A DNA stretch of 53,273 nt from an uncultured Bacilli bacterium (GCA_947627995.1 CANQYE010000006.1:1-53273); one strand, 5' to 3'; positions 8,389 to 17,759 are shown, counted from the stretch's first letter. The notes: generated from the sequence alone by a model not told the origin. Program-made: numbers and translations.

Positions 8389-9609
8389 TTAATCAATTTG
8401 TTTAAATTTAAGTAATACTATACTCTCGATATGATTAGTATATGAAAAAGTATCTATTAAATAATATTTTATAATATCATAATTATTTTTTAACACACTA
8501 ATATCTCTACTAAGTGTTAAAGGATTACAAGAAATATATATTATATTACGAGCTTTTAATAAACTTAAATAATCGATAGTTTTTTTGTTTAATCCTCCTC
8601 TTGGTGGATCGACTATAATACAATCGAATTGGATATTTAATTTATTAATTATATCGCTAACATTTCCATTAGTAAAATTAACATTTGAATTATTAATAAT
8701 ATTATTATATTTAGCATTTTCAATCGCATTTTCGTTGATTTCTATACCATAAACTTCATTGTCCAATTTGCTTGCTACTATACTTAATGTTCCAACTCCA
8801 CAATATAAATCAAGAACTTTTTGATTATTAGAAAGCAATTCTTTTAATATTTCAAAAATTTTTTCATTAGTAAAATTATTTACTTGAAAAAATGAATTAT
8901 AACTTACCTTAAATAAGTAATTATCAATTTGTTCTAAAAAAAAGTCATGTCCATATACAAGTTTATCATTCAAAACAATTCCAATTATATTCTTAATGTT
9001 CTTTAACAAATTAAAATTAATTTCATCTTTACTTTTTATATTTATTATTATTTGATCCTTATAATTTGATCGAATTGTAATTTCACCATTCATTATATTT
9101 AAGCATTTAATATGTGAAATTATTTTATTTATTGATTTTTTAGCTATAATACATTTTTTTATTTCTACAATTTCTTGAGTTCTTGATTTAAAATATCCTA
9201 TTTTACCATTTATAATTTTTAAAACTATTTTATTACGATAATAAAAATCATTCTTATTCTTAACTACCTCTATTTTTAAATCATTTATATGTGCATATTT
9301 ATAAAAAAGTTCTTTTATTTTGTTAACTTTAAAATTTAATGTATCATTATAATTTAATTGTTGTAAATCACAGCCACCACATTCATTAAAATATGGACAT
9401 GGGCTTTCAATTCTTAATGGGCTTTTGTCAATTATTCTTTTTAAACTAGCAATATTATATTTTGAATATTGTTTTAAATTTTTTATTTCAATAATTTCAT
9501 TAGGTAAAGTATTTTTTATAAAAGTGATTTTATTATTAATATAGCAAATACCTTCTCCTTGATTATTTAGTTTTTCAATTTTAGTTTTCATATTTTTCTT
9601 TTTGTTCAT
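8389..9609 (-). CDS. rlmCD: 23S rRNA (uracil-5-)-methyltransferase, RlmCD/TrmA family
   Basis: This SAM-dependent enzyme makes 5-methyluridine in 23S rRNA. The product has an N-terminal TRAM-like domain, four cysteines for a 4Fe-4S cluster (CPYFNECGGC plus a later KKC), a SAM-binding DLYCGVGTLS, a DPPRGGL motif, and the catalytic Cys in ISCNPLTLSRD. The gene begins inside the 3' end of trpS (29-nt overlap, different frame), so it is translated from the trpS message. An ATG six codons downstream (9591) is an alternative start. Distinguishing RlmD, RlmCD and other TrmA paralogs needs a phylogeny; the symbol follows the usual Firmicutes enzyme. Confidence 0.85.
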   Translation of the reverse strand: MNKKKNMKTKIEKLNNQGEGICYINNKITFIKNTLPNEIIEIKNLKQYSKYNIASLKRIIDKSPLRIESPCPYFNECGGCDLQQLNYNDTLNFKVNKIKELFYKYAHINDLKIEVVKNKNDFYYRNKIVLKIINGKIGYFKSRTQEIVEIKKCIIAKKSINKIISHIKCLNIMNGEITIRSNYKDQIIINIKSKDEINFNLLKNIKNIIGIVLNDKLVYGHDFFLEQIDNYLFKVSYNSFFQVNNFTNEKIFEILKELLSNNQKVLDLYCGVGTLSIVASKLDNEVYGIEINENAIENAKYNNIINNSNVNFTNGNVSDIINKLNIQFDCIIVDPPRGGLNKKTIDYLSLLKARNIIYISCNPLTLSRDISVLKNNYDIIKYYLIDTFSYTNHIESIVLLKFKQID

Positions 9610-10669
9610 TTAAAAATTGATCATCAAAATATGATATACCCATAGCATTTTTTACTTCTTTTAATGTTTTATCAGCTGCTTCATTAGCTATCTTATTTCC
9701 TTTTCTAAGGATATCTAATATATAAGGAATATTCTTAGCATATTCTTTTCTTTTTTCTCTTATTGGAAAGAGTATCTCTTCTAATACTTGATTTAAAAAT
9801 TTCTTGATTTTCATATCACCAAGTCCACCTAGCTTATAATGTTCTTTTAATTCATCTAAATTTTTATATTCATTTAAATATTTTTTAAAATGCTCATCTT
9901 TACAGAAAGCATCTAAATAAGTAAATACCACATTTCCTTCTATATGCCCAGGATCACTTATTTTTATGTGTGTTGGATCCGTATACATATTTTTAATTTT
10001 CTCTGCGACAACTTCTTTTTCATCAGATAAATAAATGCAATTACCAAGTGATTTACTCATTTTATTTTTTCCATCGGTTCCTGGGAGACGTAAACAAGCT
10101 TTATTAGTAGGCAATAATGCTTCTGGCAATACTAAAGTTTCAGCATAAAGATTATTAAAACTTTTTACTATTTCTCTTGCTTGTTCAATCATTGGAAGTT
10201 GGTCTTCACCAACTGGAACAATATTAGCTTTAAAAGCTGTTATATCAGCTGCTTGACTAATTGGATATGTAGCAAAGCCAACCGGCAGTCCCTTTTCGTG
10301 ATCAAAACCACGCAATTTTGTTTCAGCTTTAACTGTAGGATTACGAAGAAGTCTTGGTAAAGTAACTAAATTCATATAATACATCGTAAGTTCAGACAAA
10401 GCTTTAATATCTGATTGAATAAAAAAAATCGTTTTATTTGGATCTAAGCCAACTGCTAAGTAATCTAACATTACTTCTATGATATTATTTCTAACTTTTA
10501 CAGGATTTCCAGCATTATCTGTTAATGCCTGAGCATCAGCTATCATTACAAATAATTTATCGTAATCTCCTTCATTTTGTAATCTTAATCTTTCTCTTAA
10601 AGAACCAACATAATGTCCAACATGCAATTTACCAGTCGGACGATCAGCAGTTAATATTATATTTTTCAT
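9581..10669 (-). CDS. trpS: Tryptophanyl-tRNA synthetase
   Basis: This class I aminoacyl-tRNA synthetase charges tRNA-Trp. The HIGH-type motif is LHVGHYVGS near residue 15 and the KMSKS loop is KNKMSKSLGN near residue 205. The product is 362 aa, slightly longer than the usual 325-345. AAAGGATAG lies upstream of the ATG. The gene is preceded by a T-box leader with a TGG specifier, which independently confirms tryptophan specificity. rlmCD overlaps its 3' end. Confidence 0.97.
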   Translation of the reverse strand: MKNIILTADRPTGKLHVGHYVGSLRERLRLQNEGDYDKLFVMIADAQALTDNAGNPVKVRNNIIEVMLDYLAVGLDPNKTIFFIQSDIKALSELTMYYMNLVTLPRLLRNPTVKAETKLRGFDHEKGLPVGFATYPISQAADITAFKANIVPVGEDQLPMIEQAREIVKSFNNLYAETLVLPEALLPTNKACLRLPGTDGKNKMSKSLGNCIYLSDEKEVVAEKIKNMYTDPTHIKISDPGHIEGNVVFTYLDAFCKDEHFKKYLNEYKNLDELKEHYKLGGLGDMKIKKFLNQVLEEILFPIREKRKEYAKNIPYILDILRKGNKIANEAADKTLKEVKNAMGISYFDDQFLNEQKEKYEN

Positions 10670-10671
10670 AA

Positions 10672-10889
10672 TTCTATCCTTTCTTTAAAAAAATCTTATC
10701 CAATTAGGATAAGAGTAAATAGCCACCTAGTTTTAGGTTATAAAATTTTAACGGTTTTTGCCGTCCTTCCCTACTAAATTCAGAAAGGCTCTCATTAGTC
10801 CATTCAATATTATTTCGTTATAACTTTCCATCAACCAGTTACTTTCTATAAACTTCCTAATATTTACTAATCTAAATCAACGATTTACT
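10672..10889 (-). promoter_or_regulatory. T-box riboswitch, tRNA-Trp specific
   Basis: The minus-strand leader has the T-box parts in order. The stem I base is ATTAGT/ACTAAT (plus 10866-10871 with 10794-10799). The specifier loop has AGTA on the 5' side and GAA-TGG-A on the 3' side; TGG (plus 10800-10802) is the tryptophan codon. Next come an AGGTGGC T-box core (plus 10722-10728) and a terminator. UGGC can pair with tRNA 3' GCCA, and bacterial tRNA-Trp usually has G73. UAGG of the T-box can pair with CCUA from the terminator, giving the antiterminator. The usual ACCGCG after UGGN is missing (TATTTA instead). Confidence 0.88.
10687..10714 (-). terminator. T-box controlled terminator before trpS
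   Basis: UCUUAUCC and GGAUAAGA form an 8-bp stem with a five-base loop and a run of seven U. It would form when uncharged tRNA-Trp is scarce. Confidence 0.88.
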
Positions 10890-10895
10890 AACCAA

Positions 10896-10924
10896 ATATT
10901 AACATAATTTATTTTTATTGTCAA
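10896..10924 (-). promoter_or_regulatory. trpS-rlmCD promoter
   Basis: TTGACA (10919-10924), a 17-nt spacer and TAATAT (10896-10901) on the minus strand. It starts the T-box leader at about 10889. Confidence 0.85.
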
Positions 10925-10997
10925 AAAACTTATAATAAATAAAATATTAAATATTTACATATTATTTTATGTGTTATATATTAATATTAAATTTTGA

Positions 10998-11026
10998 TTG
11001 ATTTTAAATAAGAAGTTTGATAGAAT
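10998..11026 (+). promoter_or_regulatory. rpsT promoter
   Basis: TTGATT (10998-11003), a 17-nt spacer and TAGAAT (11021-11026), 27 nt before the rpsT start. It is divergent from the trpS promoter, and the intergenic region 10670-11053 is otherwise filled by the T-box. Confidence 0.6.
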
Positions 11027-11053
11027 TTAATATGTAAAACGTGGAGGTGAACT

Positions 11054-11317
11054 ATGGCAAATATCAAAAGTGCAAAAAAAGACATTAAACAAACAATAAA
11101 GAAAACACCAAAAAATCATGAATATAAAGCAAAAGTAAAAAATTCAATTAAAAAATGTGAAAAAGCTATAGATGCTGGTAATAAAGAAAATGCTAATACT
11201 GTTTTAAAATCTGTTTGCAAAAACATAGATAAAGCAGTTGCTAAAAATTTAGTTAGCAAAAATACTGCTAGTCGTCAAAAGTCAAGATTAAGTCAAAAAG
11301 TTAAAAACATGAAGTAA
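11054..11317 (+). CDS. rpsT: 30S ribosomal protein S20
   Basis: S20 is a small basic protein that binds 16S rRNA near helices 9 and 44. The 87-aa product begins MANIKSAKKDIKQT and is Lys/Ala-rich with the C-terminal KNTASRQKSRLSQKV typical of the family. GGAGGTG lies about 6 nt before the ATG. It has its own promoter and a terminator overlapping its stop codon. Confidence 0.97.
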   Translation: MANIKSAKKDIKQTIKKTPKNHEYKAKVKNSIKKCEKAIDAGNKENANTVLKSVCKNIDKAVAKNLVSKNTASRQKSRLSQKVKNMK

Positions 11318-11342
11318 TTATTTGTATTACTTCTTTTTTTTT
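11311..11342 (+). terminator. rpsT terminator
   Basis: GAAGTAAT (11311-11318) pairs with ATTACTTC (11326-11333) and is followed by nine T. The rpsT stop codon lies inside the 5' arm. Confidence 0.85.
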
Positions 11343-11368
11343 GCTACAATTATTTTAGGTGAAATCAT

Positions 11369-12274
11369 ATGAAAAAATATTTCGTTCCAATGATTGCTAT
11401 AATTGTATTATTATTGGTTTATTTTAACATAAATACTATTACAGAAACTTTTGCTAATATTCTAGAAAGTAAACCTAAGTTAGTAATTGAACGAGATAAT
11501 GAGTATACCAAAGATTATTCCTTTTCTTATGTCAATATTGAAAAAGATTTTGTCCCCTATAGTTATCAAGATTTATTAAATATAATATATTCTGCTTTAA
11601 ATAACGGATGGGATAGTTTTACATTTTATTGTCCTAAAGAATATAGTGATTGTTTAAATGATATTAAAAGTATTTCTGAAAATAATATTCTTTTAACAAA
11701 TATTAATAATTTTGTTCACCCATTTAATAGTTTTAAAAATATTAAAACTATTTATGATAACTCTGGTGAAATCACCTTAAAAATAACTAAGTTATATTCA
11801 AAAAAACAAATTAACGAAATCAATAAAATGGTAGATACAATAATTGAAGAAACCATTTCAGATGATATGAGTGATGAAGATAAAATAAAAACTATTCATG
11901 ATTATATAATAAATCATACTAAATATGATATTTTAAAAAATGATACAGGAAATAGTAATTATGAATCAAATATTGCTTATGGTCCACTTATTCAAGGCTA
12001 TGGAATATGTGGTGGCTACTCCGATGCAATGGAAATATTTTTATCTAAATTTAATATTAAGAATTTTAAAGTAGCCAGCAAATCTCATGTTTGGAATGCC
12101 GTTTATTTAAACAATCAATGGTTAAATTTAGATTTAACATGGGACGATCCTGTAGGAAATGATAATGAAGATCATTTAATATATAATTATTTTTTAATAA
12201 CTACTGAACAATTAAAAAATCAAGATATTAATAATCATGATTTTGACACTTTAGTATATCAAGAATTAAAATAA
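11369..12274 (+). CDS. Membrane-anchored transglutaminase-like protein
   Basis: The 301-aa product has an N-terminal signal anchor (about residues 5-25) and a C-terminal transglutaminase/protease-like core with the Cys-His-Asp triad: Cys in QGYGICGGYSDAM, His in SHVWNAV, Asp in LDLTWDDP. In bacteria such domains are usually cysteine proteases or amide hydrolases acting outside the cell. A DKIKTIHDYIINHTKYD segment ahead of the Cys matches the usual approach helix of this superfamily. It starts 51 nt after rpsT behind AGGTGAAA and is convergent with miaA, with one base between the stops. The substrate is unknown. Confidence 0.85.
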   Translation: MKKYFVPMIAIIVLLLVYFNINTITETFANILESKPKLVIERDNEYTKDYSFSYVNIEKDFVPYSYQDLLNIIYSALNNGWDSFTFYCPKEYSDCLNDIKSISENNILLTNINNFVHPFNSFKNIKTIYDNSGEITLKITKLYSKKQINEINKMVDTIIEETISDDMSDEDKIKTIHDYIINHTKYDILKNDTGNSNYESNIAYGPLIQGYGICGGYSDAMEIFLSKFNIKNFKVASKSHVWNAVYLNNQWLNLDLTWDDPVGNDNEDHLIYNYFLITTEQLKNQDINNHDFDTLVYQELK

Positions 12275-12275
12275 A

Positions 12276-13139
12276 TTAATTCTTTTTATTTGCTTCAATA
12301 TATTTTATTACTTCACAGATAGTTTCATTAAAATTTTGATAATTAGTATTAAACCATTTTACATCCATTTGGTTATTAAACCAAGTATATTGTCTTTTAG
12401 CATAATGTCTACTATTCTTTTTAATTAATTCTATCGCCTCATCCAAAAAAATTTCTTTATTTAAATATTTTATAATTTCTTTGTAGCCAATAGCTGTATT
12501 TAATACTTTAGAATATTTATTTTTATTTTTTAGTTGTCTTACTTCTTCAATTAAACCATTATTAATCATTTCATCAGTTCTTTTATTAATAATTTTATAT
12601 AAATTTTCTCTATCTGTTGTTAAACCGATAAAAATTGCATCTTTATATAATAATGGAGATTTATGTAATACATCATCTTTTTTATTTAAATACCTAATAA
12701 GTCTTATTCTATTATTTTTATGAACATTACTATTTGGATATTTTTTTAAAACCATAGCAAACAATTCATCATTAGAATAATTTTCATAATTATTAGTTGT
12801 ATTATCATTTTGGAATTTATAATCATATAGTGCGGCCTTAATATATAATCCTGAGCCACCAACAATTATAATATTTTTATCTTTATTTTCTTCAATTATT
12901 CTTCGTACATCTTTTTGATATTCATAAATGGAATATTCTTCATTAATATTTTTAATATCAAATAAATAATGAGGAATATTTTCTTTTTCTTCTTCGGTAA
13001 TTTTAGCAGTACCAATGTTTAGATCCTGATAAACTTGCGTTGAATCAGCGTTTATAACAATTGCATTATATTTTTTAGCAAGGTCAATAGATAATTTAGT
13101 TTTACCAACTCCAGTTGGACCACATATAACAACTATCAT
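12276..13139 (-). CDS. miaA: tRNA dimethylallyltransferase
   Basis: MiaA transfers a dimethylallyl group to A37 of tRNAs that read UNN codons. The product starts with a P-loop (GPTGVGKTKLS), then INADSTQVYQDLNIGTAK, the substrate-binding signature, and SGLYIKAALYD. RHYAKRQYTWFN is the conserved C-terminal motif. Length (287 aa) is slightly short of the usual 300-315. The ATG overlaps the end of mutL by one base, so translation is coupled. It is the last gene of the yqeG-yqeH-mutL-miaA run. Confidence 0.97.
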   Translation of the reverse strand: MIVVICGPTGVGKTKLSIDLAKKYNAIVINADSTQVYQDLNIGTAKITEEEKENIPHYLFDIKNINEEYSIYEYQKDVRRIIEENKDKNIIIVGGSGLYIKAALYDYKFQNDNTTNNYENYSNDELFAMVLKKYPNSNVHKNNRIRLIRYLNKKDDVLHKSPLLYKDAIFIGLTTDRENLYKIINKRTDEMINNGLIEEVRQLKNKNKYSKVLNTAIGYKEIIKYLNKEIFLDEAIELIKKNSRHYAKRQYTWFNNQMDVKWFNTNYQNFNETICEVIKYIEANKKN

Positions 13140-14887
13140 TAATCCATCGCCCTTTTAAACATTTTTTCTAATTCATATTTTGTAAAAGTAATAATAGTAG
13201 GCCTTCCATGAGGACAATTATATGGGTTATCTGTTTCAACAAGCTCATCCAATAACTCTTCCATTTCTGGAATACTTATAGCTGTATTACCTTTTATACT
13301 CATTTTACAAGCTAAAGTTATAGCAACTTTTTCATTAAACTTCACAATATCAAAGTCTTTTTCCATTACTACTAAAATATCAATAATTTTTTGTATTTGC
13401 TCAGTTTCATAACCTTGTAAAAGCCAAGTGGGATGTTCTTTTATAGTAAAAGTATTTATTCCAAATTCTTCAATTTTAAAACCAATATTTTCTAAAATAC
13501 TTAAATTATTTTTAATTATCAAATAATCGCTTGGATTCATTTCTATATTAATAGGAAACATTGTAGGAATAGTTTTTACACTTTCACTTTTCAAAGCGTT
13601 CAAATATTTTTCATAATTAATTCTCTCTTGAGCGGCATGTTGATCAATTAAATACATGCCATCTTCATTTTGAGCTATTATGTATGTTCCAAATACTAAA
13701 CCAGCTGGATAAAATTTTAATTTTTTAATTTTTTCATTTTTACTTACAACTTTATCTTCTAAAATATTATTAAAATCGAATTCAATTTGATCTTCTTTTA
13801 AATTAATTTGACTTTCCAAATCAGAATTTATTTGATATTCAATAGGATTTATATTTAATTTTTCATCAGTATTACTATTAATCTTTTCCATTGTAGGTAT
13901 TAATTCATTTTGATATAATGCATTTTTAATAGTAGTTGTAACAATATCTTCTAGCGATTTGATTTTACTAAATTTAATATCTTGTTTTGTAGGATGAATA
14001 TTAACATCAATTAATGTAGGATCAGTATATATATTCAATACAACTATTGGATATTTAGTAGCTGGTTTATATGTATAATAAGCATCATTTATTATTCTGT
14101 TTAAATCACTATTTCTAATTATTCTTCCATTTACAAAAGTATTAAAATGATTTTTATTATTCTTTAATATTTCTGGCTTACAAATATAACCACTAACTTC
14201 ATAATCTTCATTGCTAGCATTTACTTTAATCATTTTACTTGAAATAGAAGCACCATATATTTCATGAATAGTTTTAAGCAAATTTGAACTACCAGAAGTT
14301 TTGACGATAATTTTAGCATTATTTGATAATGTAAATTTAATATTTGGATACGACAATGCCAATTTTTCGATAAATAAAACAATACTCGCAAGCTCACTAC
14401 TTTCACTTTTTAAAAATTTTAAACGAGCTGGCGTATTATAAAAAATATTTTTAACACTTACACTAGTTCCAACTCTTGCATCACTATTTTCATATTTTAA
14501 AATTTGTCCACCTTTAATATTAATTAATGTTCCAACATCACCCTCACTAGTTTTTAAAGTAACATCAGAAACACTTGCTATGGAAGGTAAAGCTTCTCCC
14601 CTAAATCCTAATGTATTAATAAAAAATAAATCATCATCTTTTCGAATCTTACTTGTAGCATGACGAAGAAAAGCATTTTTTGCATCTTCTTTACTCATTC
14701 CAATACCATTATCAGTTACTTTTATTTCTTTAATGCCAGAATCAACTAAATCAATTATTATTTCTGATGCTTTTGCATCAATACTATTTTCCACTAACTC
14801 TTTAACAACTGAAAAACATTTTTCTACTACTTCACCAGCTGCGATTTTATTAGCTAGTATTTCATCCATTATATGTATTTTGTTCAT
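13139..14887 (-). CDS. mutL: DNA mismatch repair protein MutL, endonuclease type
   Basis: MutL couples mismatch recognition by MutS to strand incision. The N-terminal GHKL ATPase has ELVENSIDA, DNGIGM and LGFRGEALPSI. The C-terminal domain carries the metal endonuclease motif DQHA-x2-E-x4-E (DQHAAQERINYE), plus LACK and CPHGRP zinc-site motifs, so this MutL can nick DNA itself, as expected where MutH is absent. Length is 582 aa. mutS is not beside it: mutL sits between yqeH and miaA. GAAGTG precedes the ATG. Confidence 0.97.
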   Translation of the reverse strand: MNKIHIMDEILANKIAAGEVVEKCFSVVKELVENSIDAKASEIIIDLVDSGIKEIKVTDNGIGMSKEDAKNAFLRHATSKIRKDDDLFFINTLGFRGEALPSIASVSDVTLKTSEGDVGTLINIKGGQILKYENSDARVGTSVSVKNIFYNTPARLKFLKSESSELASIVLFIEKLALSYPNIKFTLSNNAKIIVKTSGSSNLLKTIHEIYGASISSKMIKVNASNEDYEVSGYICKPEILKNNKNHFNTFVNGRIIRNSDLNRIINDAYYTYKPATKYPIVVLNIYTDPTLIDVNIHPTKQDIKFSKIKSLEDIVTTTIKNALYQNELIPTMEKINSNTDEKLNINPIEYQINSDLESQINLKEDQIEFDFNNILEDKVVSKNEKIKKLKFYPAGLVFGTYIIAQNEDGMYLIDQHAAQERINYEKYLNALKSESVKTIPTMFPINIEMNPSDYLIIKNNLSILENIGFKIEEFGINTFTIKEHPTWLLQGYETEQIQKIIDILVVMEKDFDIVKFNEKVAITLACKMSIKGNTAISIPEMEELLDELVETDNPYNCPHGRPTIITFTKYELEKMFKRAMD

Positions 14888-14912
14888 TATTTCACTTCTT
14901 TTCTAATTATAA

Positions 14913-15863
14913 TTAATTATTTATTAATGATTTTCTGACTTCGATTAAATCGGGATTAAGGACATTTAATATACAATCTTTTTTTATATTAATAAAACCG
15001 ATACCTTTAATTACTAAATCACTATTGGCTTTAATATTTATAATTTGGTTGTAATCACTAATATTTTTATAACTTTTTTTTATTGAAAGATCATTGTTAA
15101 TATAAAAAATAAAACTATTTTTATTTTCGCCAATATATGCGAAAGATAATATATTTTCTATTTCAAATTGACATGGTTTGTTTATAGGAAAAACAATTGG
15201 TTTAATATATTTTTTTCCATATATTTTTTTTAAATTATTTAGCGTATAATTATTATCATCAATAAAACCTGGGCTATCAACAATTATACAATTATCAGAT
15301 TTTACTTCAATGAAATCAAGGGTAGTATTAGGCATTATACTTGTTAAAATATTATTATCAGTTAAAACATTTAACAAACTACTTTTTCCTTCATTCGTGT
15401 ACCCAGCAAAAAAAACTTTTTTATATTTATTAATTTTCATTTTTAAAAAATCTAGACTTGCATTATTTTTAATACTTACAAAAATTATTTCTTCATTAAT
15501 ATCATAACATTCGGCAATATTTTTTTTTATTTTTTCTTTATTTAAACTATTAAATATTAAATCAGATTTACTTATTATTAGTGTTTTATTAGTTTTAATT
15601 TTTTTATATGTATCAATATATTTTTTTGATAAATGAAAAAAATCAATTATAAAAAAAGTGTGATATGATTTTTTATTAATAACTTCTAATATTTCATCAT
15701 TATTGTAATCTAGTTTATCTAAATTCATTTCATTATAATTTTTTAAACGAAAACATCTTTCACATAATAAAGCTGTATCAATTAATTCTTTTTTTACATA
15801 TCCTTTTTCATCTTTTTTATCACTTTGTAAAATAACTCCGCAACCAGTGCACCTTTTAATCAT
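14913..15863 (-). CDS. yqeH: Circularly permuted GTPase YqeH
   Basis: YqeH assists 30S ribosomal subunit assembly. The N-terminal zinc-binding part has CTGCG and CERCFRLKN. The GTPase motifs appear in permuted order: G4-like ISKSDL first, then the P-loop AGYTNEGKSSLLN, then G3 DSPGF. The product is 316 aa, about 50 shorter than B. subtilis YqeH, mainly in the C-terminal region. Its start overlaps the end of yqeG by 8 nt, matching the conserved yqeG-yqeH pair, and a GGGAG ribosome-binding site lies inside yqeG. Confidence 0.93.
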   Translation of the reverse strand: MIKRCTGCGVILQSDKKDEKGYVKKELIDTALLCERCFRLKNYNEMNLDKLDYNNDEILEVINKKSYHTFFIIDFFHLSKKYIDTYKKIKTNKTLIISKSDLIFNSLNKEKIKKNIAECYDINEEIIFVSIKNNASLDFLKMKINKYKKVFFAGYTNEGKSSLLNVLTDNNILTSIMPNTTLDFIEVKSDNCIIVDSPGFIDDNNYTLNNLKKIYGKKYIKPIVFPINKPCQFEIENILSFAYIGENKNSFIFYINNDLSIKKSYKNISDYNQIINIKANSDLVIKGIGFINIKKDCILNVLNPDLIEVRKSLINN

Positions 15864-16377
15864 AATAAACTCCCTTTTTTAAAAGGCCTTTTTTTAATAA
15901 TTTCTTATATATCTGTTTTTCTAATGCTCTAGTTATTTTTGCGATAGAAAACTCATTACAACTAATTGGGTTTACTAAAATACTAGTAAATCCCATTCTA
16001 TTGGCTCCTAAAATATCGGTTAAAAGTTGATCCCCAATCGCTGCTATTTCAGTATCTTTAAAACCATAAATTTTTTGAATTTTTTGATATTTTCTTTTTA
16101 AAGGTTTTTTAGATAAAAAAGAAGCATCAATATTTAAATGATCTTTATATGGTTCGACCCTTGCTTTTCCACTATTGCTCATAATAATAATAGTAAAACC
16201 CATATCAACAAGTTCGGCCATTAAATCCCTAATTTTACGATTTGGCACTTTTAAACTAATAGGCGCAATTGTATTATCTAAATCAAAAAGTAGACATTTA
16301 ATACCAGCTTTTTTTAATTTTTTATAATTTATATCATAGATATTTTTTTGATAAATATCAGGCATAAAAATATCCAT
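15856..16377 (-). CDS. yqeG: HAD-superfamily phosphatase YqeG
   Basis: The 173-aa product has HAD motif I LLFDLDNTIAP, motif II IIIMSNSG, and motif III/IV GDQLLTDILGANRMG, the pattern of the YqeG IIIA family. Its physiological substrate is unsettled; relatives include phosphatidylglycerophosphate phosphatases. GAGGTGG precedes the ATG. It heads the yqeG-yqeH-mutL-miaA run, 45 nt after the deacetylase gene. A TATAAT just upstream may give it its own promoter, but no good -35 is visible. Confidence 0.92.
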   Translation of the reverse strand: MDIFMPDIYQKNIYDINYKKLKKAGIKCLLFDLDNTIAPISLKVPNRKIRDLMAELVDMGFTIIIMSNSGKARVEPYKDHLNIDASFLSKKPLKRKYQKIQKIYGFKDTEIAAIGDQLLTDILGANRMGFTSILVNPISCNEFSIAKITRALEKQIYKKLLKKGLLKKGVYYD

Positions 16378-16422
16378 TTTTTTACCACCTCTACATCTTC
16401 TTAATTATATCATAAATTATTC

Positions 16423-17685
16423 TTATTTAAAATTTTTATAAACATTATGAGGTAAAATTTCTTTATTTGTAATTGTTAACGCCTCTTCAAATGAAACAAC
16501 TTGATATCCTCTCGCATATAGTTCAGGAAGTACTATTTTCATCGCCTCAACAGTAGAATCGTAAATATCATGCATAACAAAGAAACTACCATCAAATACA
16601 TTTTCCAAAATATAATTAGAAATTTGTATAGCATCTCTTTTTTCCCAATCTCTTGGGTCGATATTCCATGTTATAAATGGGAAATTAACATTATCTTTAA
16701 CAAACGAATTCACATTGCCATAAGGCGGTCTTACATATTTTATATCATTACCTGTAATAGATTTAAAAATTGCATTTGTCTGATTAATTTGAAAATTTAA
16801 ATCATCAATAGATAATTTTGTTAAATTTAAATGCGAATAACTATGGCTAGCAACATCATTTCCCTCATCAAAAGCTCTTTTAACAATATCTGGATTATTT
16901 TGCATACGATAACCTACCATAAAAAAGGTAGCATGCACATGATTAGCTTTTAAAACATCAAGCATTTGAGGTGTAGAGTTCTTACTTGGCCCATCATCAA
17001 AACCAAATACTACTAACTTTTTATTATTATCTATTCTATAAATGTTCTCGTTTTGATAATTTTTATCCGGCTTAAAATCAAAATTTAAAACTTCTTGTAA
17101 ATCATTAAAATTTATTTTTAAATATATTTCTTCTACAACAGCTGGATTTATTTCATAACCTGTATAATAAAATTCAATTTCATTTTCTTTTACTAGAAAA
17201 CTTCTTTTACCTTTTTTAGAATTAGAAATACCATCAACAATAAACTTAGGGTATTTTGTATATAGATTTTTAATTATTATTTCTTCGAATTTTTTATATT
17301 TATTTTTTTTAATAATTTTATTTATGGGAATACGTTGTGCATTATTTAAATCGAATAAATAGCTTTGATAATCTATTGGCTGATTTTCTTCTTCAACTTT
17401 GAATAATAAACTTAAATATTTATTATTAATTATTGCTGTTTTTGTTACTACTTTACCTTTTACATCAGCAAATTGTTTAGTAATAATATTTTTTATTTTT
17501 TTATCTAACTTTCGATAATTAAAATATGGAAATTTTATTTCTATTTGTTTAAGTTTAATTTCCTCATATTTATAGTCGAATATATAATTATCTTTATATT
17601 TTTTTATACTTAATTTTATACAAAATAAAAGTGATAATAAAATAATTATTATTAATATAAATGATAAGTGCTTAGTTCTTTTCAT
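16423..17685 (-). CDS. Membrane-anchored polysaccharide deacetylase (PdaC-like)
   Basis: After a signal anchor (about residues 8-25) comes a roughly 170-residue region resembling the DUF4163/DUF3298 domains found in RsiV and PdaC, then a NodB deacetylase domain with all motifs: FDDGPS, SHSYSH, RPPYG, WNIDPRDW and FVMHD. It would remove N-acetyl groups from peptidoglycan or a related polymer outside the cell. The ORF track starts 21 codons upstream. GGAGTGG just before the ATG at 17685 and the immediate KRTK-hydrophobic signal make this the better start (420 aa). An extended -10 (TGTTATAAT, 17707-17715) lies upstream. Confidence 0.9.
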   Translation of the reverse strand: MKRTKHLSFILIIIILLSLLFCIKLSIKKYKDNYIFDYKYEEIKLKQIEIKFPYFNYRKLDKKIKNIITKQFADVKGKVVTKTAIINNKYLSLLFKVEEENQPIDYQSYLFDLNNAQRIPINKIIKKNKYKKFEEIIIKNLYTKYPKFIVDGISNSKKGKRSFLVKENEIEFYYTGYEINPAVVEEIYLKINFNDLQEVLNFDFKPDKNYQNENIYRIDNNKKLVVFGFDDGPSKNSTPQMLDVLKANHVHATFFMVGYRMQNNPDIVKRAFDEGNDVASHSYSHLNLTKLSIDDLNFQINQTNAIFKSITGNDIKYVRPPYGNVNSFVKDNVNFPFITWNIDPRDWEKRDAIQISNYILENVFDGSFFVMHDIYDSTVEAMKIVLPELYARGYQVVSFEEALTITNKEILPHNVYKNFK

Positions 17686-17734
17686 ACTACCACTCCAACC
17701 ATTTTTATTATAACACTTTATAATAAAGAAAATT

Positions 17735-17759
17735 AAAAAAATTACCAAAAGGCAATTTT
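17735..17759 (-). terminator. Terminator of the amidase gene
   Basis: The minus-strand RNA gives AAAAUUGCC-UUUU-GGUAAUUUU (one G-U pair) followed by U6. It separates the amidase from the deacetylase gene. Confidence 0.8.

Noticed and set aside
15310-15507. Antisense ORFs such as 15310-15507, 23217-23480, 37005-37367 and 41769-42041
   Set aside because: They are shadows of yqeH, nrnA, murF and rny, have no ribosome-binding sites, and read as hydrophobic antisense of Lys/Glu-rich coding sequence.
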